Part shown: in pieces, positions 1-9,380 of the stretch
Numbering within the stretch: the first letter of the stretch is position 1
Layout: each line of letters begins with the position of its first letter
Assembly (NCBI RefSeq): GCF_018417535.1
Contig: NZ_CP070979.1
Location: 1,178,001-1,242,000 of the forward strand
Source: Burkholderia pyrrocinia
Lineage (GTDB): Bacteria; Pseudomonadota; Gammaproteobacteria; Burkholderiales; Burkholderiaceae
Length of the DNA stretch: 64,000 bases
Direction of reading: 5' to 3'
Program-made: the position numbers and the translations under genes
Notes under the pieces: generated by a model
The model's input: the letters and a program-made list of their open reading frames with translations, nothing else
Told to the model about the DNA's origin: nothing
The model's database searches: none

Positions 1-559
1 GGCAGCGTACAGCGCCGACGCGCGCGCGGCCGTGCGGCTGCGCCCGTTGATCGGCGCGTACGTCGAGGCGATTCGCAATACGCCATTCGTCGTCCAGCTG
101 TTCTTTATCTTTTTCGGCTTGCCCGCGCTTGGCGTGCACATCGACGAATACATGGCCGCGATTTTCGCGATGACGCTGAATCTCGGCGCGTACTCGGTCG
201 AGATCGTGCGCGCCGGCGTCGCGGCCGTGCCGAAGGGGCATCTCGAGGCGGCATCCGCGCTCGCGATGTCGCGCGCGCAGATGCTGCGCCACGTCGTGCT
301 GCCCCAGGCGCTTGCAAAGGTGTTTCCGGCGCTCGCGAGCCAGATCGTCATCACGATGCTCGGTTCGGCCGTCGTGTCGCAGATCTCGGTGGCCGATCTC
401 ACCTATGCGGCGAGTTACATCCAGTCGCGCAACTTCCGCGCGTTCGAGACGTATTTCGTCATTGCGCTCGCTTATCTGGCGATGGCGCTCCTGCTGCGCG
501 CGGCGCTTGGCTCGATGGGGCGCCGCCTGTTCTCCCGCCGCATGCGAGGTGCGCGATGA
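1..559 (+). CDS. Amino-acid ABC transporter permease, 5' end cut by window
   Basis: HisM/GlnP-type inner-membrane permease of a polar amino-acid uptake system. The reading frame is open from base 2, so the true start lies before the window; the GTG at 32 is only the first visible start codon and is probably internal. What is visible is the binding-protein-dependent transport domain, with the EAA-type loop around GHLEAASALAMSRAQMLRHV followed by VLPQALAKVFPAL. Its stop overlaps the ATG of the next permease (ATGA), so the two are translationally coupled subunits of one heteromeric permease. Family assignment is firm; the substrate (probably a polar or basic amino acid) cannot be read from the sequence. 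Confidence 0.9.
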   Translation, partial: AAYSADARAAVRLRPLIGAYVEAIRNTPFVVQLFFIFFGLPALGVHIDEYMAAIFAMTLNLGAYSVEIVRAGVAAVPKGHLEAASALAMSRAQMLRHVVLPQALAKVFPALASQIVITMLGSAVVSQISVADLTYAASYIQSRNFRAFETYFVIALAYLAMALLLRAALGSMGRRLFSRRMRGAR

Positions 560-1206
560 TCGATTTCACGTTCGGGCAGATTCTCGCGAATCTGCTGCTG
601 GCCGCGCGCTGGACGGTCGTGCTGTCGATCGTGTCGTTCCTGTCGGGGGGGCTCGTCGGCCTGGGGCTGCTCGTGATGCGCGTGTCGGGTTCGCGCGTGC
701 TGCGAGGCTGCGCGAAGCTGTACATCGAGGTGTTCCAGGGCACACCGTTGCTGATGCAACTGTTCCTCGTGTTCTTCGGTCTGCCGCTCGTCGGCCTCGA
801 TGTGTCGCCGTGGGTCGCCGCCACGGCTGGTCTCACGTTCTTCACGAGCGCGTATCTCGCGGAAATCTGGCGCGGCTGCGTCGAGGCCGTGCCCAAGGGG
901 CAGTGGGAAGCGTCGGCGAGCCTCGCGATGAGCTACGTCGAGCAGCTGCGCCACGTGATCCTGCCGCAGGCCGCACGCATTGCCGTTGCGCCGACGGTCG
1001 GTTTCGGCGTGCAGGCCGTGAAGGACACGGCGCTGGTGTCGATCATCGGCTTCACCGAATTGACCAAGGTCGGCGTCGCGATCTCGAACGCGACGTTCCG
1101 TCCGTTCGTCGTGTATGGGCTCGTCGCGCTGATCTACTTCGCGCTCTGTTATCCGCTTACCCGTTATGCGCGCACGTTGCAAAGGAGATGGCATGCCGCT
1201 CGTTGA
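556..1206 (+). CDS. Amino-acid ABC transporter permease (second subunit)
   Basis: A 216-residue HisQ/HisM-family inner-membrane permease. The start ATG overlaps the previous stop by four bases. It carries the conserved EAA loop (AVPKGQWEASASLAMSY) and hydrophobic helices at roughly residues 8-40, 60-80, 90-110 and 185-205, the usual size for this family. It pairs with the upstream permease and the downstream ATPase to form an amino-acid importer; the periplasmic binding protein is not in the window and presumably lies upstream. Substrate unknown. Confidence 0.92.
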   Translation: MIDFTFGQILANLLLAARWTVVLSIVSFLSGGLVGLGLLVMRVSGSRVLRGCAKLYIEVFQGTPLLMQLFLVFFGLPLVGLDVSPWVAATAGLTFFTSAYLAEIWRGCVEAVPKGQWEASASLAMSYVEQLRHVILPQAARIAVAPTVGFGVQAVKDTALVSIIGFTELTKVGVAISNATFRPFVVYGLVALIYFALCYPLTRYARTLQRRWHAAR

Positions 1207-1942
1207 AACTCGTGGTCTCGACAAGAGCTTCGGCACCCAACATGTGCTCAAGGGGATCGATTTCTCCGTCGAGCGAGGGCAGGTCGTATCGATCATCGGC
1301 CGCAGCGGCTCGGGCAAGAGCACGCTGCTGCGCACGCTCAACGGGCTCGAGAGCATCGACGCGGGCACGATCGCGATCGACGGCGAACGCGTCGACGCGC
1401 GACACGCGGACTTGCGTGCACTGCGGCTCAAGGTCGGGATGGTGTTCCAGCAGTACAACCTGTTTCCGCATCTGAGCGCCGGGCAAAACGTGATGCTCGC
1501 GCAGTCGGTCGTGAAGAAGGCGCATCGGCACCAGGCACGCGCGATCGCGGAGCTGATGCTCGAGCGTGTCGGCCTTGGCGACAAATTCGACGCGTTTCCG
1601 GAACAGCTGTCGGGCGGTCAGCAGCAGCGCGTCGCGATTGCGCGCGCGCTCGCGATGAAGCCGAGCGTGCTGCTGTGCGACGAAATCACGTCGGCGCTCG
1701 ATCCCGAACTGGTCGGCGAGGTGCTGGGCGTCGTCGAGCAGCTCGCGCGCGACGACATGACGCTGATCATGGTCACGCACGAGATGAACTTCGCGCGTGC
1801 GGTGAGCGACAGGATCGTATTCATGCACCAGGGAAGAGTGTGGGAGAGCGGGACGGCGAAAGAGATCTTCGAGCGGCCGCAGACGATAGAGTTGACGCGG
1901 TTTCTGGGGAGCGTTCAGAAAGCGGAAGATATTGCAAACTGA
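1193..1942 (+). CDS. Amino-acid ABC transporter ATP-binding protein
   Basis: A 249-residue GlnQ/HisP-family ATPase that energises the two preceding permeases. It has Walker A GRSGSGKST, Q-loop QQYNLFPH, signature LSGGQQQR and Walker B VLLCDE. The usual DEPTSALDP is DEITSALDP here, a conservative variation that keeps the catalytic glutamate. The ATG at 1193 was chosen because AAAGGAG sits six bases before it; it overlaps the end of the permease gene by 14 bases. This completes a permease-permease-ATPase operon. Confidence 0.93.
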   Translation: MPLVETRGLDKSFGTQHVLKGIDFSVERGQVVSIIGRSGSGKSTLLRTLNGLESIDAGTIAIDGERVDARHADLRALRLKVGMVFQQYNLFPHLSAGQNVMLAQSVVKKAHRHQARAIAELMLERVGLGDKFDAFPEQLSGGQQQRVAIARALAMKPSVLLCDEITSALDPELVGEVLGVVEQLARDDMTLIMVTHEMNFARAVSDRIVFMHQGRVWESGTAKEIFERPQTIELTRFLGSVQKAEDIAN

Positions 1943-2280
1943 GGCCGGCGAAGCCGATGTCGGCCGACAGGATGCTGTCGACGTCGGACATGATTACCCC
2001 GGTGCAGAGCATCGATCCGACGCCGACAGGATGCGGCTGACGCGTCGGGCCCGGCACCGGAACCTTCCTGTGGACGGCCTTGAACGCGTGGAGCGCGGCG
2101 TCGCGCCGGCGGCGACGCGGGCCGAGGATTGCGGCGCGTACAACGCGTTTCCCGCCGCGCCCGGCGAACGCTTTACGAGGCGCCCGCCGCCCGGACGGGC
2201 GACCGTCGTCGACATGGCGGCGGCATCGCCGTTGCGGGCGCTGCGCGTTGCCGCCATCGGCCGCGCGCGCGCATGCGCAT
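1943..2280. other. Intergenic region between convergent transporter operons
   Basis: About 340 bases separate the amino-acid transporter from the convergent BMP transporter. I see no ORF with plausible coding bias, no convincing hairpin followed by a T-run and no RNA gene. The short frames through it are antisense-like extensions of neighbouring genes. Confidence 0.6.
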
Positions 2281-3372
2281 TTATTTCGGAAGCACGCCGT
2301 CGACGCCGTCGACATACCAGTTGATCCGCTGCAGGTCGGCATCGCCGAGCGTCTTGCCCGCCGGCACCTTCACCGCGCCCGACTGATCCTTGATCGGCCC
2401 GGCAAACACGTCCCGGTTGCCGCCGGCGAGCTGCGCACGTTTCTCGTCGACATCCTTCAGGCCAGCCGCCGGAATCGCGGCCGTGTTCAGATTCTCGAGT
2501 GCCACCGCCTTCTGCGGAATCCCCCACCACACGGGGTCGTTCTTCCACTTGCCGTCGAGTACCTGCTGGACGGCCGCCGTATAGTAGACGCCCCAGTGGC
2601 CGACGACCGAGCCGAGATGAGCGGTGGGCCCGTACTTCTTCATGTCCGAATCCCAGCCGAACGCGTGCACGTGCTTTTCCGCCGCGGTCGCGAGCGTCGC
2701 GCTCGAGTCGGTATTCTGCAGCAGCACGTCGGCGCCATTGCCGATCAGCGTCTCGGCCGCCTGCTTCTCCTTGCCCGGATCGAACCAGCTGTTGATCCAC
2801 ACGACCTTGGTGCGAACCTTCGGGTTCACCGAGCGCGCGCCGAGCGTGTATGCGTTGATGTTGCGGATGACCTCGGGAATCGGCACGGACGCGACGAAGC
2901 CGAGCGTGTTGGTCTTCGTCACGTAGCCGGCCGCGACGCCCGCGAGATACGCACCCTGGTACATCCGGACGTCGTAGGTGCCGAAGTTGGGCGCCTTCTT
3001 GTAGCCTGTCGCGTGCAGGAATACCGTATCGGGGAAGTCCTTCGCGACCTTCAGTTCGAAATCCTGATAACCGAAGCTGGTGCCGAGGATGATCTTGTTG
3101 CCCTTGTTCGCGAGATCGCGGAACACGCGTTCCGAGTCCGCGGACTCGGGAATGTTCTCGACGCGTGTGACCTTGACCCTGCCGCCGAATCTGGCCTCGA
3201 CTTCCCTGACACCCTGGTCGTGCGCGTAGGTCCAGCCCGCGTCGCCGGGATTGCCGAGATAGACGAACGCGACGCCTGGCGCGTCGGCCGCGCAGGCGGT
3301 TGTCGCGCCCGCGGCGAGCACGCCTGCCGTGAGGGCGCGTTTGATCGTCGTGATCAACGGAGGTTGTGTCAT
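2281..3372 (-). CDS. BMP-family ABC transporter substrate-binding protein
   Basis: A 363-residue periplasmic binding protein of the basic membrane protein (BMP/PnrA) family, which binds purine nucleosides or related compounds. A signal peptide (TIKRALTAGVLAAGATTACA) is followed by the family-typical start of the mature protein, GVAFVYLGNPGDAGWTYAHD. No clear lipobox is visible, so it is probably soluble rather than a lipoprotein. It is the last gene of a four-gene leftward transporter operon downstream of an ATPase and two permeases. Confidence 0.92.
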   Translation of the reverse strand: MTQPPLITTIKRALTAGVLAAGATTACAADAPGVAFVYLGNPGDAGWTYAHDQGVREVEARFGGRVKVTRVENIPESADSERVFRDLANKGNKIILGTSFGYQDFELKVAKDFPDTVFLHATGYKKAPNFGTYDVRMYQGAYLAGVAAGYVTKTNTLGFVASVPIPEVIRNINAYTLGARSVNPKVRTKVVWINSWFDPGKEKQAAETLIGNGADVLLQNTDSSATLATAAEKHVHAFGWDSDMKKYGPTAHLGSVVGHWGVYYTAAVQQVLDGKWKNDPVWWGIPQKAVALENLNTAAIPAAGLKDVDEKRAQLAGGNRDVFAGPIKDQSGAVKVPAGKTLGDADLQRINWYVDGVDGVLPK

Positions 3373-3422
3373 CGAATGGACTCCATGGGTGGGGTGAGTG
3401 TTCGGGGATGCCGGAAGATCCG

Positions 3423-4352
3423 TCAGGCCGACGCGACGAACGGCTTGCCGAGCGACGCGGGGGCGTTGACGCGAATACGCACCGGATTGCGCGAGATCGC
3501 GACGAGCACGACGATGGTCGCCGCGTACGGCAGCATGGCGAGAAATTGCGTCGGCACGGCAAGGCCGGCCACCTGGCCGTAGAACTGGAGCCCTGTCACC
3601 GCACCGAACAGCAGTGCGCCGAGCAGCAGCCTGCCGGGCCGCCAGGTGGCGAACACGACGAGCGCGAGTGCGATCCAGCCGCGTCCGGACGTCAGTTGTT
3701 CCTGCCACAGATGGAGGTTGACGATCGAGTAGTAGCCGCCCGCGACGCCCGCCATCGCGCCGCCGAACAGCGTTGCCGCGTAACGCACGCCGATGACCGG
3801 CGAACCGAGCGCATGCGCGACGGCGGGCGATTCGCCGATCGAGCGCAGCGTGAGGCCCGCGCGCGTCCGGTAGAGGAACCAGCCGACGGCGACGAACATC
3901 GCGAACGCCGCATAGTCGAGCGGCGTGAGCCGGAACAGCGCGGGGCCGACGACGGGCAGCGCGGACAGGCCCGGCACCGGCCACGGGGCGATCGTCACGC
4001 CAACGGCGGCCGACGTGTAAGGCTTGCCGACGTACGCGGAGAGGCCGACGCCGAAGATGGTCAGCGAAAGGCCGGTCGCGACCTGGTTCGCCAGCATCGT
4101 CAGCGTGAGGAACGCGAACACGAGCGCCATCGCGGCGCCCGCCGCGGCCGCTGCGGCGATGCCGGCCCACGGGTGGCCGGTGGTCGTCGCGACTGCGTAG
4201 CCGCTGACCGCGCCGACGAGCATCATGCCCTCGACGCCGAGGTTCAGCACGCCGGATTTCTCGGTGACGAGCTCACCGAGCCCGGCGAACATCAGCGGCA
4301 CTGCCGCGACGATCGCGCTCGACAGCAAAGCGCTGGCTTCCTGTGCTTGCAT
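3423..4352 (-). CDS. BMP-type nucleoside ABC transporter permease (second)
   Basis: A 309-residue multi-pass inner-membrane permease of the BPD_transp_2 family (NupQ/YufQ-like), starting MQAQEASALLSSAIV. The conserved stretch GVLNLGVEGMMLVGAVSGY is diagnostic of nucleoside-type permeases of BMP systems. It lies between the other permease and the binding-protein gene; separations are short (20 and 50 bases), consistent with one transcript. Substrate assignment (purine nucleoside or oxidised base) rests only on family. Confidence 0.9.
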   Translation of the reverse strand: MQAQEASALLSSAIVAAVPLMFAGLGELVTEKSGVLNLGVEGMMLVGAVSGYAVATTTGHPWAGIAAAAAAGAAMALVFAFLTLTMLANQVATGLSLTIFGVGLSAYVGKPYTSAAVGVTIAPWPVPGLSALPVVGPALFRLTPLDYAAFAMFVAVGWFLYRTRAGLTLRSIGESPAVAHALGSPVIGVRYAATLFGGAMAGVAGGYYSIVNLHLWQEQLTSGRGWIALALVVFATWRPGRLLLGALLFGAVTGLQFYGQVAGLAVPTQFLAMLPYAATIVVLVAISRNPVRIRVNAPASLGKPFVASA

Positions 4353-4371
4353 GGAAATCTCCGTAAGCGGG

Positions 4372-5484
4372 TCAGCGAACCGCGCGGCGGCGCAGCCGGT
4401 ACGCGACGAACAGGTCGGTGCCGAGCAGGCAGAACAGCAGCAGCCCCTGGAACACCCCGGACAGCGCCTGCGGCAGTTGCAGCGACGTCTGCACGGCCTC
4501 TCCGCCGAGATAGAGGAGCGCCATCAGCAGGCTCGCGAGCACGATCCCGAGCGGATGCATGCGGCCGACGAACACGACGATGATCGCGGTGAAGCCGTAG
4601 CCGGGCGACCACGTTGCCTGCAACTGGCCGATGGGGCCGGCGATTTCGCCCATCCCGGCGAGGCCCGCGAGCCCGCCGCTGACGAGCAGCGCGGTCCACA
4701 CGGTTTGCGTGCTCGAGAAGCCGGCATAGCGCGCGGCGAGCGGCGACAGCCCGCCGACGGTCATCCGGTAGCCGGCGAAGCTCTTGCGCATCAGCAGCCA
4801 CATCAGCGGAATCGCGGCGAGCGTGACGAAGATCGATACGTTGATGCGCGTGCCGCGCAGGAAGGCCCAGTGCCAGCCGCCGCCGAGCGTCGGATAGAGT
4901 GCGGCGTCGCCGAACATCTCCGACAGCGGGAAGTTCATCCCCTGCGGATCGCGCCACGGGCCGCTGACGAGGTAGATCAGCAGTTGCGTCGCGATGTACG
5001 TCAGCATCAGGCTGGTCAGGATCTCGTTCGTGTTGAAGCGGGTGCGCAGCCACGCGGGAATCGCGGCCCACGCCATCCCGCCGAGCACGCCTGCCGCCAT
5101 CATCGCCGGCAGGATCCAGCCGCTCGACGACTGGTCGAAGTGGATCGCGACGCCACTCGCGCAGATGCCGCCGATCACCATCTGGCCTTCGGCGCCGATG
5201 TTCCAGACGTTCGCGCGATAGCTGAGCGCGAGGCCGAGGCCGATCAGGCACAGCGGCGACGCCTTCAGCAGCAGTTCCGCCCAGCCGTTGACGCTCGACA
5301 GCGGCTCGATGAAGAATGCGTGCATCGCGCGCAGCGGGTCGCTGCCCGTCGCGCAGAACATCAGAAAGCCGAGCGCGAGCGTCGCGATCGCGGCGATGGC
5401 GGGCACGGCGAGCTGCATCGCGCGCGACGGCGTCGGTCGGGCTTCGAGTCGGTACGGGAAAGTCGGGAAAGTCGTGAATGCCAT
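4372..5484 (-). CDS. BMP-type nucleoside ABC transporter permease (first)
   Basis: A 370-residue permease of the NupP/YufP type. It has the family motif NVWNIGAEGQMVIGGICASG and a long run of alternating hydrophobic helices. The ATG at 5484 was chosen because it gives a short cytoplasmic N-terminus before the first helix (AVPAIAAIATLALGFLMF); the frame runs further upstream but only as an antisense-type extension. It forms the membrane channel with the permease encoded next. Confidence 0.9.
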   Translation of the reverse strand: MAFTTFPTFPYRLEARPTPSRAMQLAVPAIAAIATLALGFLMFCATGSDPLRAMHAFFIEPLSSVNGWAELLLKASPLCLIGLGLALSYRANVWNIGAEGQMVIGGICASGVAIHFDQSSSGWILPAMMAAGVLGGMAWAAIPAWLRTRFNTNEILTSLMLTYIATQLLIYLVSGPWRDPQGMNFPLSEMFGDAALYPTLGGGWHWAFLRGTRINVSIFVTLAAIPLMWLLMRKSFAGYRMTVGGLSPLAARYAGFSSTQTVWTALLVSGGLAGLAGMGEIAGPIGQLQATWSPGYGFTAIIVVFVGRMHPLGIVLASLLMALLYLGGEAVQTSLQLPQALSGVFQGLLLFCLLGTDLFVAYRLRRRAVR

Positions 5485-5506
5485 GGTCGGCCCGGTCGGC
5501 GCAGCG

Positions 5507-7123
5507 TCAGCTGCCGAGTGTGTGCGAAGAGGGGGAGGAAGCAGGAACGGAAGCGGGCGGTGCGTGGCCGGCCGCCGCGTCGCCGTGCGTGCCGGCATCG
5601 AACAGGCCCGCCATCCAGCGGCCGATTTCCTCGGGGCTCGTGTCGTCCTTCTTCCGGACCGGCGACAGCTTCCCGCGCGACAGCACCGCGATCCGGTCGC
5701 AGATCTCGAACAACTCGTCGAGTTCTTCGGAGATGACGAGTACGGCTGCGCCGCGCGACGACAGGTCGAGCAGCTGCTGACGGATGAACGCGGCGGCGCC
5801 TGCGTCGACGCCCCAGGTCGGCTGCGCGACAACGAGCACGCGCGGCTCCTGCAGGATCTCGCGGCCGACGATGAATTTTTGCAGGTTGCCGCCGGACAGG
5901 CTCTGCGCGGGTGCGTCGGGGCCGCCGCAGCGTACGTCGAACGCGTCGATGCAGCGGCGCGCGAAGCGCACCGCCGCGCGCGCGTCGATCCAGCCGAAGC
6001 GGATCATGCGCTGGCGATGCGCGGTCAGCAGCGCGTTGTCGGTCAGCGACATCGGCGGCACCGCGCCGCGCCCGAGCCTCTCCTCCGGGACGAACGCGAA
6101 GCCCAGCGTGCGGCGCGCGGCCGGACCGAGCCGCCCGGCCGGCACGCCGTCGATGCGGACCGCATCCGCGTCGCGCAACGGGCGCTCGCCGGACAGCGCG
6201 GCGAGCAGCTCGGCCTGACCGTTGCCCGACACGCCCGCGATGCCGACGATCTCGCCGCCGTGCACCCCGAATGTGATCCGGTCGAGCGACGTGCCGAACG
6301 GATCCTCGCTCGGCATCGACAGCGCGCGTACGTCGAGCCGCGTCTCGGCGGGCGTGTGCGGGCGACGCTCGTAGCACGGCAGCGCGTGGCCGATCATCAG
6401 TGTCGCGAGCGAGCCGTGCGTTTCGTCGCGCGGCGTCACGCGCGCGACGACGCGCCCGCCGCGCATGATCGTCGCCGAGTCGCACAGCGCCTGGATCTCG
6501 TCGAGCTTGTGGCTGATGTACAGGATGCTGCAGCCTTCGGCTGCGAGCCGGCGCAACGTCGCGAACAGTATCCGGACCGCCTGCGGCGTCAGCACCGAGG
6601 TCGGTTCGTCCATGATCAGCAGGCGCGGATCCTGCAGCAGGCAGCGGACGATCTCGACGCGCTGCCGCTCGCCGACTGTCAGGCTATGCACGCGCCGCTT
6701 CGGATCGACGTCGAGCCCGTAGTTCGCGGACGTCGTGCGGATGCGCTCGCCGAGCGCCTGCAGATCGAAGCGGACGTCGAGCGCGAGTGCGATGTTTTCG
6801 GCGACCGTCAAGGTCTCGAACAGCGAGAAGTGCTGGAACACCATTCCGATGCCGAGCCGGCGCGCGACCGCGGGCGACGCGATGTGAACCGGCTCGCCGT
6901 TCCAGCGGATCTCCCCCGAGTCGGGGCGGACGGCCCCGTAGACGATCTTCATCAGCGTGCTCTTCCCGGCGCCGTTTTCGCCGAGCACGGCATGGATCTC
7001 GCCGGGCGCGACGGACAGCGACACGTCGTCGTTGGCTCGCACGGACGGATATTGCTTGCCGATGCCGGCGAGTGCGAGCCGCGGCGGGACAGCTCGTGCG
7101 GGTGTCGAGGAGAGGTCGGTCAT
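5507..7123 (-). CDS. BMP-type ABC transporter double ATPase
   Basis: A 538-residue fused ATP-binding protein (NupO/YufO-like) with two nucleotide-binding domains. Domain 1 is complete: GENGAGKST, FQHFSLFETL and MDEPTSVLTP, with a signature altered to LTVGERQR. Domain 2 has the usual degenerate Walker A (GVSGNGQAE), a canonical LSGGNLQK and a weak Walker B (VLVVAQPTWGVD). One ATPase site is therefore likely dominant, as known for sugar/nucleoside-type double ATPases. First gene of the leftward transporter operon. Confidence 0.93.
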   Translation of the reverse strand: MTDLSSTPARAVPPRLALAGIGKQYPSVRANDDVSLSVAPGEIHAVLGENGAGKSTLMKIVYGAVRPDSGEIRWNGEPVHIASPAVARRLGIGMVFQHFSLFETLTVAENIALALDVRFDLQALGERIRTTSANYGLDVDPKRRVHSLTVGERQRVEIVRCLLQDPRLLIMDEPTSVLTPQAVRILFATLRRLAAEGCSILYISHKLDEIQALCDSATIMRGGRVVARVTPRDETHGSLATLMIGHALPCYERRPHTPAETRLDVRALSMPSEDPFGTSLDRITFGVHGGEIVGIAGVSGNGQAELLAALSGERPLRDADAVRIDGVPAGRLGPAARRTLGFAFVPEERLGRGAVPPMSLTDNALLTAHRQRMIRFGWIDARAAVRFARRCIDAFDVRCGGPDAPAQSLSGGNLQKFIVGREILQEPRVLVVAQPTWGVDAGAAAFIRQQLLDLSSRGAAVLVISEELDELFEICDRIAVLSRGKLSPVRKKDDTSPEEIGRWMAGLFDAGTHGDAAAGHAPPASVPASSPSSHTLGS

Positions 7124-7200
7124 GCGAATGGGTCGGTCGGATGTTGCTCGAAGCCGTCGGCGGCGGCGCGCGGGCTGGCCACGCACCGGGCGCGTGCGCG

Positions 7201-8280
7201 TCAGAACTTCGCGCGGATACCTGCGCCGAACGTGTTGCCGGTCGACAGGCCGCTGATGTGGTCGTTCATGTACGCGGCGTAGACGTCCGTGCGCTTGGAC
7301 AGCGGATAGTCGTAGCCGACGGCCCAGGTCTGGCGCGTCTGGTCGAGGCCGCCGGCATCGCGCGAATACGCGTACGACGCCATCGCGTTGCCCACGCCGA
7401 GCGGCACCGACACGCCGCCCTGCGCGGTGTTCACGTGCCAGCTGCCCGCGACCTGGTCGTTCTTCGTATACATGTACTGGCCGAACAGCTTCACGAGCTT
7501 CAGATCGTAGGTCGCGCCGACCAGCGCGATGCCCTGGCTCTTCATGCCGGTGACGAGCGCGCTCAGGTCCTGCGGGCCGTTGTTGAAGTTCACGTACTGA
7601 TACATGGCGGTCGCCGCGAACGGGCCGTTCGCATAGTTGAACTGCGCGCTCCACTTCTTCGAGCGGTTGTCGCCGGCCTGGTTGCCGAGCGCATACATCG
7701 CGCCGAAATTCAGGCCGCCGAACGACGGCGACGTATACGACAGCGCGTTGTTCCAGCCCGAATCGCCGACTGCACCCTGGTCGCTCGGATAGGTCGGGAA
7801 CGTGCCGAGGCCGAGGAACACGTGGTACACCATCGGCGAGAAGGTGTACGAGTCGTAGAACGGGTTGAACAGGATCGTCGACAGGAACAGGTGCGTCGTC
7901 AGGCGGCCTGCCGTGACCGTGCCGTACGGCGAGCTGATGCCGACGTATGCGTTGCGGGCGAAGAACGTGTCGCCCTGGAAGCGGCCGAACTGGCCGTTCT
8001 GCGCGCGGAAGAAGCTTTCCAGCGTGAAGATCGCCTTGTAGCCGCTGCCGAGATCCTCTGCGCCGTGCAGGCCCCAGTACGACGTCGACATCCCGCCGCC
8101 CGACACGTTCCATGCGCGATCGCCGCCCGGGAACTTGGTTGCGCCGACCCATTCGTCGACCTGACCGTAGAGCGACACGCTCGATTGCGCGTGGGCCGAC
8201 ATCGTGCCGCTGGCCAGCAGGCCCGCGGCCAGGCCGAGTGTCGTCATCGTCTTGAGCTTGCGAAAAGGGCGTGCTGCCAT
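7201..8280 (-). CDS. Gram-negative trimeric porin (OmpC-like)
   Basis: A 359-residue outer-membrane general porin of the beta-proteobacterial porin family. It has a signal peptide ending SGTMSAHA, then mature SSVSLYGQVDEWVG, internal FFARNAYVGIS and YGTVTAGR strands, and the C-terminal aromatic residue (IRAKF) needed for BAM recognition. It lies just upstream of the nucleoside transporter in the same orientation and may supply its outer-membrane entry route. That link is inference from position. Confidence 0.93.
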   Translation of the reverse strand: MAARPFRKLKTMTTLGLAAGLLASGTMSAHAQSSVSLYGQVDEWVGATKFPGGDRAWNVSGGGMSTSYWGLHGAEDLGSGYKAIFTLESFFRAQNGQFGRFQGDTFFARNAYVGISSPYGTVTAGRLTTHLFLSTILFNPFYDSYTFSPMVYHVFLGLGTFPTYPSDQGAVGDSGWNNALSYTSPSFGGLNFGAMYALGNQAGDNRSKKWSAQFNYANGPFAATAMYQYVNFNNGPQDLSALVTGMKSQGIALVGATYDLKLVKLFGQYMYTKNDQVAGSWHVNTAQGGVSVPLGVGNAMASYAYSRDAGGLDQTRQTWAVGYDYPLSKRTDVYAAYMNDHISGLSTGNTFGAGIRAKF

Positions 8281-8558
8281 GTTGTTCAGTTCTCCAGACC
8301 GGAAGTTGTGTGTTTTGGAAATTCGATATCGCGTCAGGTAGCAGGACGCTCGGGTGACGCAATCATGTCCGGCCAGTTTTATGGACATAAATATGGATTG
8401 TTATCCCCGATATAACGGTTGGATTATTTTTCTTTTTTGGTCATTCGAACATTTCCATGGGCCGGTAGTGCGCTTCATTCGACATCGCTGCCCGGATCGC
8501 CGACAATCCGTCGAGTGCACCGCGCCCGCGCGTGCAAAGCCGCCCGAGAGAGTCCTCA
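8281..8558. promoter_or_regulatory. Divergent promoter region, porin / acetyltransferase
   Basis: A 278-base spacer between divergent genes. It contains an A/T-rich segment (about 8380-8460) unlike the surrounding DNA, where the porin and acetyltransferase promoters are expected. I cannot assign individual -35/-10 elements with confidence and see no obvious operator. Confidence 0.45.
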
Positions 8559-9089
8559 ATGACCGGAATATCCATCAGGTCCGCCAATATCGACGATGCG
8601 CAGGCGATCGCCGATTTTCACGTCAAGGTCTGGCGGCATACCTATCGGGATCTCGCACCGGCGCAAGCGCATGCCGTCCTCGACGAGCACTATCGCGGCA
8701 AGAAATGGCAGGAAAAGCTGGCTTCGAACGACGGCAGCCAGCTCGTGCTCGTTGCGGAGACCGACGACAGGATCGTCGGAATCGGGGCGGCCGGCGCGCC
8801 GTCGGAACCGATCTTCGACGGCCGTGGCGAGATCAAATTCCTGTATGTCGATCCCGAATTCAAGCGTCACGGCATCGGCCGCACGCTGCTTGCACAACTC
8901 GCGGCGCATTTGAGCGGGTTGCGGTATCGGGGCGCCGCGTTGAGTGTCGTCAACGGAAACGCGTCGGCGATCGCCTTTTACGAGGCGCTGAACGGGCGGT
9001 TTGCCGGCGAATACGTCGATGCGGGGCCGATCTGGCGGTCGCACAACATCGTCATGGTGTGGGACGACCTGGCGAATCTCATTTCCTGA
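8559..9089 (+). CDS. GNAT-family N-acetyltransferase
   Basis: A 176-residue acyl-CoA-dependent N-acetyltransferase. The core acetyl-CoA-binding segment is visible as KFLYVDPEFKRHGIGRTLL, followed by a C-terminal strand with NASAIAFYEALNGRF, both typical of GNAT domains. The ATG at 8559 was preferred over an earlier in-frame start at 8532 because it begins directly at the domain (MTGISIRSANIDDAQAI). It is monocistronic. Acceptor unknown; small-molecule or peptide N-termini are both possible. Confidence 0.88.
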   Translation: MTGISIRSANIDDAQAIADFHVKVWRHTYRDLAPAQAHAVLDEHYRGKKWQEKLASNDGSQLVLVAETDDRIVGIGAAGAPSEPIFDGRGEIKFLYVDPEFKRHGIGRTLLAQLAAHLSGLRYRGAALSVVNGNASAIAFYEALNGRFAGEYVDAGPIWRSHNIVMVWDDLANLIS

Positions 9090-9268
9090 CCGACACCCTG
9101 CCGCAAGCAACGGCGCGCATCCCGCGAGGCAGGCGCGCAGCCACGACGTGAACGCGGTCACGAGCGGCGTCGCGGTCAGCTCGTGACGCGTGACGAGATA
9201 GTACGCATTCCGGACGTCCGGCGCGTGCCTGGGCGTGGCTGTCGGGGATCCGATCCCGGCAGCCCGGG

Positions 9269-9380
9269 TTGTTTGCTCACTGGAGCGTGGAGGCGGTGGA
9301 CGATAGGAGCCGGATGAATCGAGAGATTCACGTCCGGATCTGTGAGAGCGTGAGGGTGCAATTCCCTTGCGCTACTCGAC
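9269..9380 (+). mobile_element. 3' end of a decayed group II intron (domains V and VI)
   Basis: The RNA of 9307-9341 folds as a group II intron domain V: GAGCCGGATGAATC, a GAGA tetraloop at 9321-9324, then GATTCACGTCCGGATC, with the catalytic AGC triad at 9308-9310. It is followed by a domain VI-like hairpin (about 9347-9371) and the conserved intron end CTACTCGAC at 9372-9380. Just before domain V a frame reads LFAHW, which resembles the C-terminus of intron maturases. No reverse transcriptase or 5' intron domains are present, so this is a 3' fragment that cannot move on its own. The intron end at 9380 marks an old insertion site left of the accessory region. Confidence 0.75.
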
